From an uncultured Christensenellaceae bacterium (lineage in GTDB: Bacteria > Bacillota > Clostridia > Christensenellales > CAG-138), in assembly GCA_902475645.1 (NCBI GenBank), contig CABSAH010000035.1, forward strand, positions 1 to 12,831: 12,831 nt of DNA, in the 5' to 3' direction. The notes under the pieces were generated by a model, which searched no databases, was not told the DNA's origin, and worked only from the letters and a program-made list of their open reading frames with translations. Of the stretch, positions 1 through 5,674 are shown one piece after another. The stretch's first letter is position 1. Each line of letters begins with the position of its first letter. The translations under genes and the position numbers were made by a program.

Positions 1-394
1 CAGGGCGGCGCTGGGAACGCTGTTTACATGGAAGCTTGGCATACTCATTGCGGTGATAGTTCTGAGCGTGCTGTTCTATCGCCCGTTCTGTAAATGGCTC
101 TGTCCGCTGGGCGCGTTCTACGCCTTGCTGAACAAGGTTTCCCTGTTCCAAATGAAGGTTGACAAGAACAAATGCGTTTCCTGCGGAAAATGCGCCAAGG
201 TCTGCAAAATGGATGTGGACGTGACAAAAACGCCAAACCATACCGAATGCATCCGCTGCGGGATGTGTGTCCGTGCCTGTCCGACAAATGCCGTGCGTTT
301 CCGCTACGGGTTTGGTGACGGTAAAGATAAATCCATTGCGGCAGAAACGCCGCAGACAAACAACAATAATGAGAACAAGGAGGAACAAACGTGA
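1..394 (+). CDS. Membrane-associated 4Fe-4S protein, NapH/NosR-like (3' part only)
   Basis: The reading frame is open from the window edge (first full codon at base 2) to TGA at 392-394, giving the last 130 residues of a longer protein. Seen: a hydrophobic segment (fragment residues 12-26), then a CKWLCPLGA motif of the CxxxCP type (Cys30, Cys34), then two ferredoxin-type clusters, CVSCGKCAKVC (58-68) and CIRCGMCVRACP (83-94), and a charged Asn/Glu-rich tail. A membrane segment, CxxxCP and two [4Fe-4S] motifs are known from NapH, NosR and RdxA-like membrane electron-transfer proteins. The clusters should lie on the cytoplasmic face. The stop overlaps the next start by 4 nt (GTGA), so the genes are probably translationally coupled. 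Inference: it feeds electrons across the membrane to the thioredoxin-like and MsrAB lipoproteins downstream, a job usually done by CcdA/DsbD. The N-terminal part, possibly with more membrane helices, is outside the window. Confidence 0.85.
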   Translation, partial: RAALGTLFTWKLGILIAVIVLSVLFYRPFCKWLCPLGAFYALLNKVSLFQMKVDKNKCVSCGKCAKVCKMDVDVTKTPNHTECIRCGMCVRACPTNAVRFRYGFGDGKDKSIAAETPQTNNNNENKEEQT

Positions 395-930
395 ACGCAA
401 AGAAGCTCTTGACGGCTGTACTGGCGCTCGTGCTTGTGTGCGGTCTGGCTGCCTGCTCTTCCGTGCAAAAGGACAATATGATGGACAACGATAAGGAGCC
501 CATGCAGTCCGATATGATGGAAGAAAAGGTTATGGAGAATACGGACGGCATGATGAGCGAGAAGTGCGTGTGCGGCGAGGACAGCAAGTGTATAACCGAC
601 GGTATGTGCGCCGAGGGCTGTATGTGCATGAAGGATGGTATGAGCGCCGAGGATTGCACGTGCATGGACGGCGGCTGCATGAAAGATGGCATGGATATCG
701 GCGGCAGCATGTGCGGCAATAGCGGCATGACGGAAAATGAGTGCATGTGCGGAGAGGATAGCAAATGCATGAATGAAGGCATATGCAACGATGGCTGCAT
801 GTGCATGGAGGACGGCATGTGTACCGAAGAATGTAAGTGCATGGATGGCGGCTGCATGAAGGATGGCATGTGTATGGATGGCTGCACGTGCAGCGAAAAC
901 AATATGATTGTAAAGGAGTTACCCGGATGA
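391..930 (+). CDS. Met/Cys-rich repeat lipoprotein, possible oxidant sink or metal binder
   Basis: No family is recognised. Translation starts at GTG 391 behind AAGGAGG (377-383) and overlaps the previous stop by 4 nt. The 179-residue product has a lipoprotein signal (Lys4-Lys5, hydrophobic core, lipobox LAAC with Cys22), so it should be anchored on the outer face of the membrane. By hand count the mature part (about 158 residues) has 27 Met and 24 Cys including the lipid-bearing one, with many Asp, Glu and Gly and almost no aromatic residues. Residues 59-101 and 118-160 are two copies of one unit with CxC, CxxxxxC and repeated CMxDGM patterns. Context: it lies between an Fe-S membrane protein and TlpA/MsrAB lipoproteins, which supports a sacrificial Met/Cys substrate that is oxidised and repaired. 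A Cu/Zn-binding metallothionein-like role is the main alternative. Its existence as a gene is well supported by SD, signal, coupling and frame; the function is inference. Confidence 0.85.
   Translation: MNAKKLLTAVLALVLVCGLAACSSVQKDNMMDNDKEPMQSDMMEEKVMENTDGMMSEKCVCGEDSKCITDGMCAEGCMCMKDGMSAEDCTCMDGGCMKDGMDIGGSMCGNSGMTENECMCGEDSKCMNEGICNDGCMCMEDGMCTEECKCMDGGCMKDGMCMDGCTCSENNMIVKELPG
565..870 (+). repeat. Imperfect in-frame duplication within the Met/Cys-rich lipoprotein gene
   Basis: Two copies of a 43-codon unit lie at 565-693 and 742-870, 177 nt (59 codons) apart and in the same frame. Both encode a C-x-CGEDSKC start, a central GCMCM, and the same ending CMDGGCMKDGM. The copies differ at several codons, so the duplication is not recent. 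Spacer 694-741 encodes a Gly/Met/Cys-rich joint. The same composition keeps the opposite strand open over long stretches, giving spurious antisense frames. Confidence 0.85.
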
Positions 931-1934
931 ATAGGATAAATACTGCCGGCAGGCTGCTGGCGCTGATAATGACCGTTTTGCTTGTGCTGATTATGGCAGC
1001 TTGCGGCGAAAAGGACGGCAACAAAACGGACAACATGAACAATAAGGACAATATGGGCAGCATGGATAGCATGGGCGGCGATGATTCCTCCATGGACAAC
1101 GAGCCGAAAAATGAGGACGAAGCAACCGCCATGCATAAGGATCTGATGGCACAGGAAAACGCCATTCTGTCCGCAAATACAGAGCTTTGGGAAAAGGTAT
1201 TCATGGCGGCCGATAAGGGCATGACCATGCAGGAGGACGGCAAAAATTACGGCGATTTCCTGCTTAAGACCATTGAAGCCGCAAAGGATCAGTTTACGGC
1301 GGACGAGCTGAAGCTGCTCCAAGGCGAGGCTGAGAAGATACGCGATATTGAAAACAAGCTGACCATGCTTGAAGAAAAATATCCCAATATCATTCAAAAG
1401 TCGGTTGACGGCGATATCAACATGCCTGCGGAAGGCAACATGAGCATGGCGCCCGACGACGGCAGCATGCAGAAGTTCCCCGCCTTTGAGGGCAAGGACC
1501 TAGATGGCAACACGGTGAAGAGCGACGAGCTGTTCTCCGCCAACGCCGTCACCGTGGTGAATTTCTGGTTCACCACCTGCAATCCCTGCGTGGGCGAGCT
1601 TTCCGAGCTGGACGCGCTGAACAAGGAACTGGCGGAGAAGGGCGGCTCCCTCATCGGCGTCAACACCTTCACGCTGGACGGCGACGAGGCAGCGATTTCC
1701 GAGGCGAAGGACGTGCTGGCCAAGAAGGGCGCCACCTATCAGAATGTGTATTTTGACTCCGACGGTGAGGCGGGAAAGTTTACCACCAACATCTTTGCCT
1801 ATCCCACCACCTATGTGGTCGACCGCAGCGGCAATATCGTGGGTGAACCCATCGTAGGCGCCATCACGGAAAAGAAGCAGGCGGAGACGCTGCAAAAGCT
1901 CATCGACCAGGCTCTTGCCGCCGATATGGGCTGA
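927..1934 (+). CDS. TlpA-like thioredoxin-fold lipoprotein (thiol-disulfide reductase)
   Basis: The start is ATG 927, inside the previous stop (ATGA overlap), behind AAAGGAG (912-918); a longer frame from 837 lies inside the upstream gene and is rejected. The 335-residue product has a lipoprotein signal ending MAAC (Cys26), a Met/Asp/Asn-rich linker (about 30-70), a charged mostly helical region (about 70-160) that I do not recognise, a second Met-rich linker (163-182), and a redoxin domain (about 184-335). The domain carries the active site FWFTTCNPC (Cys218, Cys221) and the cis-proline loop AYPTTYVVD (Pro293), as in TlpA/ResA proteins. These act outside the membrane and reduce disulfides with electrons from a membrane partner. 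The gene lies between an Fe-S membrane protein and MsrAB, so it probably regenerates MsrAB. By hand count its Ile codons are 8 ATC, 6 ATT and 3 ATA, unlike the ATA-rich genes later in the window. Confidence 0.92.
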   Translation: MNRINTAGRLLALIMTVLLVLIMAACGEKDGNKTDNMNNKDNMGSMDSMGGDDSSMDNEPKNEDEATAMHKDLMAQENAILSANTELWEKVFMAADKGMTMQEDGKNYGDFLLKTIEAAKDQFTADELKLLQGEAEKIRDIENKLTMLEEKYPNIIQKSVDGDINMPAEGNMSMAPDDGSMQKFPAFEGKDLDGNTVKSDELFSANAVTVVNFWFTTCNPCVGELSELDALNKELAEKGGSLIGVNTFTLDGDEAAISEAKDVLAKKGATYQNVYFDSDGEAGKFTTNIFAYPTTYVVDRSGNIVGEPIVGAITEKKQAETLQKLIDQALAADMG

Positions 1935-1955
1935 CAAACGAATTTATCTTCTCAG

Positions 1956-1964
1956 AAAGGAGGG
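1956..1964 (+). promoter_or_regulatory. Strong ribosome binding site deciding the msrAB start
   Basis: AAAGGAGGG lies 7 nt before ATG 1972. It selects this start over an in-frame ATG at 1915, which lies inside the end of the TlpA gene and would bury the lipoprotein signal. Confidence 0.85.
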
Positions 1965-1971
1965 ATACACC

Positions 1972-3084
1972 ATGTATCGGAGAGTATTGCCGCTTCTGCT
2001 CACCGCGGTACTGCTGCTGAGCGGCTGCACTGCCGGGCAGAAAAATATGCCGCAGAAAACGGACGAGAAGGAAATGACCGGACAGCCCTCTGATATGTCC
2101 GGTGAAGGAAGCATGTATATGGATACCACGGAAAATGTCATATATCTGGCGGGCGGCTGCTTCTGGGGCATGGAACAGCTGATGCAGTCCATCCCCGGCG
2201 TCATCGATGCCGAGAGCGGCTACGCCAACGGCAGCTGCGAGGAGGATGCCGACTACGGAACCGTATGCCGAGGCGACACGGGCTTCCGCGAAACGGTGCG
2301 CGTAGAATATGACCCGGAGCAGGTAAGCCTTGACGCGCTGCTGCTGGCCTACTTCTATGTCATCGACCCAACGGTTGAAAACAGACAGGGCAACGACATA
2401 GGAAGTCAGTACCAAACCGGAGTCTACTACACCAACGATAAGGCGAAGGAGACGGTGGAGCGCATTGCGGATATAGAGCGTAGCCGCAGCAAGAAGTTCT
2501 TTGTGGAAATCGGTCCGCTGAAGAATTACTACCCTGCCGAGGAGTATCATCAGGATTATCTTGAAAAGAACCCCAACGGCTACTGCCACATTCCAAGGGC
2601 AGAAATGGAGCTGTTCTCAAGGCTTCGCATTGACCCGGGCGATTATAAAAAGCCTGCGGCGGAGTCAATCTGGGATAAGCTGACGGCTGAGCAGTACCGC
2701 GTAACGCAGGAAAGCGGCACGGAGCGCGCCTTTACCGGCGAATTCTGGAATCAGTTCGAGAAGGGCATTTATGTGGACATAGTAACAGGGGAGCCGCTGT
2801 TTTCCTCAACGGATAAGTTTGAAAGCGGCTGCGGCTGGCCTGCATTTACAAAGCCCATAGAGGAACCCGCCGTGGTAGAGATAGAGGACAACAGCCACGG
2901 TATGCGTCGCACGGAGGTTCGCAGCCGCGCCGGGGATTCACACCTTGGCCATGTATTCACGGGCGATTTGGAATCGCCCAACGGCGTGCGGTACTGCATA
3001 AACAGCGCATCCCTCCGCTTCGTCCCATACGAAAGGATGGAAGCCGAAGGCTACGGATATCTGCTGTATCTGTTTGAAGAATGA
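1972..3084 (+). CDS. msrAB: MsrA-MsrB fusion peptide-methionine sulfoxide reductase, lipoprotein
   Basis: This two-domain enzyme reduces both S- and R-methionine sulfoxide in proteins. The 370-residue product starts with a lipoprotein signal with a perfect LSGC lipobox (Cys19), so it acts outside the membrane. A Met-rich linker follows (Met26, 35, 42, 48, 50). The MsrA domain (about 55-215) has the catalytic motif GGCFWGME (Cys63) and the usual resolving-Cys motif NGYCHI (Cys205). The MsrB domain (about 233-362) has SGCGWPAF (Cys287) and the catalytic RYCINSASLRF (Cys342); this spacing matches the recycling/catalytic Cys pair of Neisseria MsrB. The zinc-binding CxxC pairs of many MsrB proteins are absent. 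There is no fused thioredoxin domain as in Neisseria PilB; the separate TlpA lipoprotein upstream, 37 nt away, probably supplies it. The gene is the last of its cluster. Confidence 0.96.
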   Translation: MYRRVLPLLLTAVLLLSGCTAGQKNMPQKTDEKEMTGQPSDMSGEGSMYMDTTENVIYLAGGCFWGMEQLMQSIPGVIDAESGYANGSCEEDADYGTVCRGDTGFRETVRVEYDPEQVSLDALLLAYFYVIDPTVENRQGNDIGSQYQTGVYYTNDKAKETVERIADIERSRSKKFFVEIGPLKNYYPAEEYHQDYLEKNPNGYCHIPRAEMELFSRLRIDPGDYKKPAAESIWDKLTAEQYRVTQESGTERAFTGEFWNQFEKGIYVDIVTGEPLFSSTDKFESGCGWPAFTKPIEEPAVVEIEDNSHGMRRTEVRSRAGDSHLGHVFTGDLESPNGVRYCINSASLRFVPYERMEAEGYGYLLYLFEE

Positions 3085-3103
3085 AACCATAATAAAGCAT
3101 GAA

Positions 3104-3163
3104 AACAGCGCACCCAATCTGAAAAACGGTTGGGTGCGCTGCTGTTGCCTAAAGGGTTTTTAT
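3104..3163. terminator. Hairpin terminator between convergent genes, possibly bidirectional
   Basis: A perfect 11-bp stem pairs AGCGCACCCAA (3107-3117) with TTGGGTGCGCT (3130-3140) around a 12-nt loop. On the + strand the T-run (GGGTTTTTATT, 3154-3163) comes 13 nt after the stem. On the - strand the stem is followed almost at once by GTTTTC. It probably ends both the msrAB cluster and the minus-strand kinase gene, whose stop codon is at 3160-3162. Confidence 0.75.
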
Positions 3164-3774
3164 TCTGTCGCCGCGTCAATATAGCGGCAAAGGGCGGCGG
3201 ATAGCGCATTGATGTCTACGCCGGACGTGTTTATAAGCAGATCGTAGTTTTCACGCGCACCCCACTTCTGCCCGCTGAAGAAGGAATAATACTTTGCGCG
3301 GCTTCGGTCTATTTTTTCAATGCTTTTCTTCATCTGCGCCTCGTTTAGGCTTTCGCCCTCGGGACGGCGCTCCATGCAGCGCTTGATTTTGCTCGGCATA
3401 TCCGCATATGCAAAAATGCGGATTGGGTTAAGCTCCTTAAGTACATAGTCTGCACAGCGGCCCACTATCACGCAATCGGATTTCATGGCAAGCTCACGGA
3501 GCAGGTCGTGCTGCTTGGTATAGATTGAAAGATCGGGGTGGAACATGGCATCCGACGTCATATAGAAACTGTGCCCTATTTGAATGGGAAAGCTCATTGT
3601 GGGTCGCATTTCCTCAATTTGGCGCACATATTCTTCTGACATCGCGGTTCTTTTTGCAATTTCCGTAATTATCTCCTGATCAAAGTAGGCAATTTGCAGC
3701 TTTTCGGCTATCCTGCGGCCAAGCTCGCGTCCGCCGCTGCCGAATTCGCGGCCAATGGTGATTATCCGTTTCAT
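3160..3774 (-). CDS. Cytidylate-kinase-like family protein (P-loop)
   Basis: The 204-residue protein starts with the P-loop region MKRIITIGREFGSGGRELG (Gly-rich loop about residues 8-19), followed by an AYFDQEII segment, CVIVGRCADYVL (101-112), an IDRSRAKYY segment (155-163) and WGxxxNYDLLINTS (171-184). This series matches the cytidylate-kinase-like family (Cytidylate_kin2) common in Clostridia. These proteins resemble CMP kinase, but their substrates are generally not established, so I give no gene symbol. The start is ATG 3774 with GGAAAGGAG (3781-3789) 6 nt upstream. The gene lies 55 nt downstream of a same-strand SDR gene and may share its transcript. The gap holds only an AT-rich inverted repeat (TTATTTGAGTAAATAA, 3801-3816), too weak to call a terminator. 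Housekeeping CMP kinase (cmk) is less likely because of the different motif spacing. Confidence 0.88.
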   Translation of the reverse strand: MKRIITIGREFGSGGRELGRRIAEKLQIAYFDQEIITEIAKRTAMSEEYVRQIEEMRPTMSFPIQIGHSFYMTSDAMFHPDLSIYTKQHDLLRELAMKSDCVIVGRCADYVLKELNPIRIFAYADMPSKIKRCMERRPEGESLNEAQMKKSIEKIDRSRAKYYSFFSGQKWGARENYDLLINTSGVDINALSAALCRYIDAATE

Positions 3775-3829
3775 GTTGTACTCCTTTCCGGCAAAGCCTA
3801 TTATTTGAGTAAATAATGTTGAAAGCAGC

Positions 3830-4825
3830 CTACTGTTCCCGCTTCAAAAGCCAGCTTGCCATATCCCGCAACGTTTCTTCCATGGAGCGCGGCTGATACG
3901 CAAAGCATTCCGATGCGGCCGCGTGGCTGAAATGCCCGTTTGACGCAAGAACGGCAATGGAATACGGCGTGAAGAACAGCGGCTTTTTATCCTTAAGGCA
4001 GCGCTTTTCATAATAGGGCGCGGCAAGCTTTGCAAGCCAAAGCGGCAGGCAGAGCGGGCGATACCCGACATTTGCCGTTTTCCCCAGCAGCCTTAGCATT
4101 TTGCGGATTGTAGCATAGTGCCCCGAAAGGATATAACCCTTACCGGATTCTCCGCTTTCTGCGCAGGCTAAAATGCCGTTCGCCACATCCCGAACATCAA
4201 CAAAGTCATATCCGCCGTGAACGGCAAGGGGCAGCTTTCCGGCAAGGAATGTTTTTGCCATGGCCGTGAAGCTTCCGCATTGAACGTCGCCCGGCCCTAT
4301 TATACCCGATGGGAACACAACGCTTGCGCTTAGCCCATGCTGCGCAGCGTCGAATATCAGCTCCGTTGCGGATGCTTTGCTCTTAGCGTATTCGCCGTCT
4401 ACAAGTCCGGGGGATAATATGCAGTCCTCCGTCATAACGCGGCCAAACGGCTTTTCAGGTATGGCATGAACGGAGCTTATATAAATCAGCCTTCCTACGC
4501 CATGCTCCGTGCATTGCCGAATTATGTTCCGTGTTCCGCCAACATTGACCTGATAAATCGTAGCTCCGGGCCTTGATGCAACGGAAACTATTCCCGCGCA
4601 GTGGATAACGCATGTGCGGCTGTCTGCATCCGCAAACAGGCCTGCAAGCGTGCTTTCCGTGCATACGTCGCCCGTTACGGCTTTTACCTCCTTGGGCAGC
4701 AAAGCCTTATAAGGGTCGTTATCCAGCACCAGCGCATATACCTTAGCACCGCGGCGTATCAATTCCTCCGCAACGGCTCTGCCTAAGAATCCGGTAGCGC
4801 CTGTTATAATATAGCTATCGTACAT
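3830..4825 (-). CDS. NAD(P)-dependent epimerase/dehydratase family protein (extended SDR)
   Basis: This soluble Rossmann-fold oxidoreductase of 331 residues carries the nucleotide motif TGATGFLG (8-15), the acidic-turn region GDV (52-54), HCAG (75-78), an active-site Ser in YISSVHA (Ser117/118), the YxxxK pair in GEYAKSK (Tyr146, Lys150), FPSGIIGPGD (171-180) and FVDVRDVA (208-215). The pattern fits the dihydroflavonol-4-reductase/3-beta-HSD-like branch of extended SDRs; the substrate cannot be read from the sequence. The chosen start is ATG 4825, with the ribosome site GGGGAGG (4834-4840) 8 nt upstream. A longer frame from 4855 would translate that site and is rejected. A good promoter lies upstream on the same strand, and a TetR regulator is divergent, so TetR control is a reasonable inference. 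Confidence 0.9.
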   Translation of the reverse strand: MYDSYIITGATGFLGRAVAEELIRRGAKVYALVLDNDPYKALLPKEVKAVTGDVCTESTLAGLFADADSRTCVIHCAGIVSVASRPGATIYQVNVGGTRNIIRQCTEHGVGRLIYISSVHAIPEKPFGRVMTEDCILSPGLVDGEYAKSKASATELIFDAAQHGLSASVVFPSGIIGPGDVQCGSFTAMAKTFLAGKLPLAVHGGYDFVDVRDVANGILACAESGESGKGYILSGHYATIRKMLRLLGKTANVGYRPLCLPLWLAKLAAPYYEKRCLKDKKPLFFTPYSIAVLASNGHFSHAAASECFAYQPRSMEETLRDMASWLLKREQ

Positions 4826-4860
4826 ATTGAAATCCTCCCCTCGAAATAAGCGCACGACTG

Positions 4861-4889
4861 TTGCTTATCTTTCACAAGTACAGTATACT
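4861..4889 (+). promoter_or_regulatory. Sigma-A type promoter for the TetR gene, overlapping the divergent one
   Basis: Read on the plus strand: -35 TTGCTT (4861-4866), a 17-nt spacer and -10 TATACT (4884-4889). It predicts a start near 4896 and a leader of about 100 nt before ATG 4998. The two opposing -10 boxes share the palindrome AGTATACT (4882-4889). Confidence 0.55.
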
Positions 4890-4910
4890 TTACATAAGGA
4901 ACTGATACAA
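4882..4910 (-). promoter_or_regulatory. Sigma-A type promoter for the SDR-kinase transcript
   Basis: Read on the minus strand: -35 TTGTAT (4905-4910), a 17-nt spacer and -10 TATACT (4882-4887). The start point would be near 4875, about 50 nt before ATG 4825. The -10 overlaps the -10 of the divergent promoter. Confidence 0.65.
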
Positions 4911-4997
4911 TCGGCACTCGCGGCATGGCTGTAAGTAAAGCGACACAGCCGAACCAAATGTTGCCTAACATTGTAAACTTTTTTGGAGGGCTTTTTG

Positions 4998-5546
4998 ATG
5001 GAAAAGATGGACGCAAGGAAACGCTATACGCAGATGGTACTCAAGCAGTCTTTTTTAACGCTATTGAAGGAAAAGCCGGTCAATAAAATTACGGTCAAGG
5101 AGGTCTGTGCGCTTGCGCAGCTTAACCGCGCCACCTTCTATGCGCATTACAGCGATTGCTTTGCGCTTATGGAAAGTATTGAGAACGAGCTTATAGGCGC
5201 ATTTGAAAAGTCCCTTCGCTATGTCAACTCCTTTGACGTAACGGCGCTGATAGAGGCTATATACGATATGGTGGATCAGAATAGGGAGGCATGTCAGGTG
5301 CTTATTCTTGGGAACACAAGCTCAACGGTTTTAATGCGCATGATAGCATTGGCTAAAGCGGATAGCATTGCCTACTGGCGGCGGGTGCTGCCCAAGGCCG
5401 ATGAAGCGGAGCTTGAAATGCTGTATACCCATTTATCCAATGGCTTGATGCACGTTGTAGTGGAAGGATATGATAAATACAGCAAGGATGAAACCATACG
5501 CTTTGTAAGCCGCGTGGTCAAGGCCAGTCTTTCGCTGTTTAGATAA
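4998..5546 (+). CDS. TetR/AcrR-family transcriptional regulator
   Basis: The 182-residue cytoplasmic DNA-binding protein has an N-terminal helix-turn-helix (about residues 13-52). It includes ITVKEVCALAQLNRATFYAH (31-50), ending in the typical TxxxFYxHY recognition-helix signature. The C-terminal half is helical and should form the ligand-binding and dimer domain; the ligand is unknown. The start is ATG 4998 with TTGGAGGG (4983-4990) 7 nt before it. A TTG at 4983 in the same frame is the ribosome site itself and is rejected. The gene is divergent from the extended SDR with interlocking promoters, the usual layout for a local repressor of the neighbour and of itself. The flavoredoxin-rubredoxin gene downstream has its own promoter, so it need not be a target. 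Confidence 0.93.
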   Translation: MEKMDARKRYTQMVLKQSFLTLLKEKPVNKITVKEVCALAQLNRATFYAHYSDCFALMESIENELIGAFEKSLRYVNSFDVTALIEAIYDMVDQNREACQVLILGNTSSTVLMRMIALAKADSIAYWRRVLPKADEAELEMLYTHLSNGLMHVVVEGYDKYSKDETIRFVSRVVKASLSLFR

Positions 5547-5575
5547 GGAATGTATACTGATTTATCAATAAAATG

Positions 5576-5604
5576 TTGACATGCTTTTGCGCATAAAATA
5601 TACT
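5576..5604 (+). promoter_or_regulatory. Near-consensus sigma-A promoter for the Hrb gene
   Basis: A perfect -35 TTGACA (5576-5581), a 17-nt spacer and -10 TATACT (5599-5604). The start point should be near 5611. It is the best promoter match in the window and suggests strong expression or tight repression. Confidence 0.85.
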
Positions 5605-5610
5605 TCTGTC

Positions 5611-5623
5611 AGGAACACTTCCT
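5611..5623. promoter_or_regulatory. Operator-like inverted repeat at the Hrb transcription start
   Basis: AGGAACACTTCCT has perfect 5-bp arms around a 3-nt centre and sits at the predicted +1. A bound repressor here would block the strong promoter just upstream. No matching regulator family is recognised, and short arms like this can arise by chance. Confidence 0.35.
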
Positions 5624-5674
5624 AATAGGAAAAACCATATGCCCGTTTTAAGGGCAGGAAAGGAACAAATGTAT

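Noticed and set aside
565..870. Repeats considered as CRISPR or a mobile-element array
   Set aside because: There are only two diverged copies, in frame and coding, with no direct-repeat/spacer structure and no palindromes.
530..1243. Second minus-strand open frame with Cys/Pro/Arg-rich sequence
   Set aside because: It is another shadow of the same repeats in a different frame; it has no recognisable domain and its composition is explained by the sense genes.
45..1397. Long minus-strand open frame of 450 codons rich in His, Met, Pro and Ser
   Set aside because: It is the antisense shadow of the Met/Cys-rich lipoprotein and TlpA genes. The repeated ATG/TGC codons read backwards give the HMPS-type pattern, and it has no plausible start context or domain. 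The plus strand has SD sites, lipoprotein signals and coupled starts.
3801..3816. AT-only inverted repeat TTATTTGAGTAAATAA between the extended SDR and kinase genes
   Set aside because: It is too weak as a terminator stem and has no clear promoter spacing; it is likely a chance AT palindrome.
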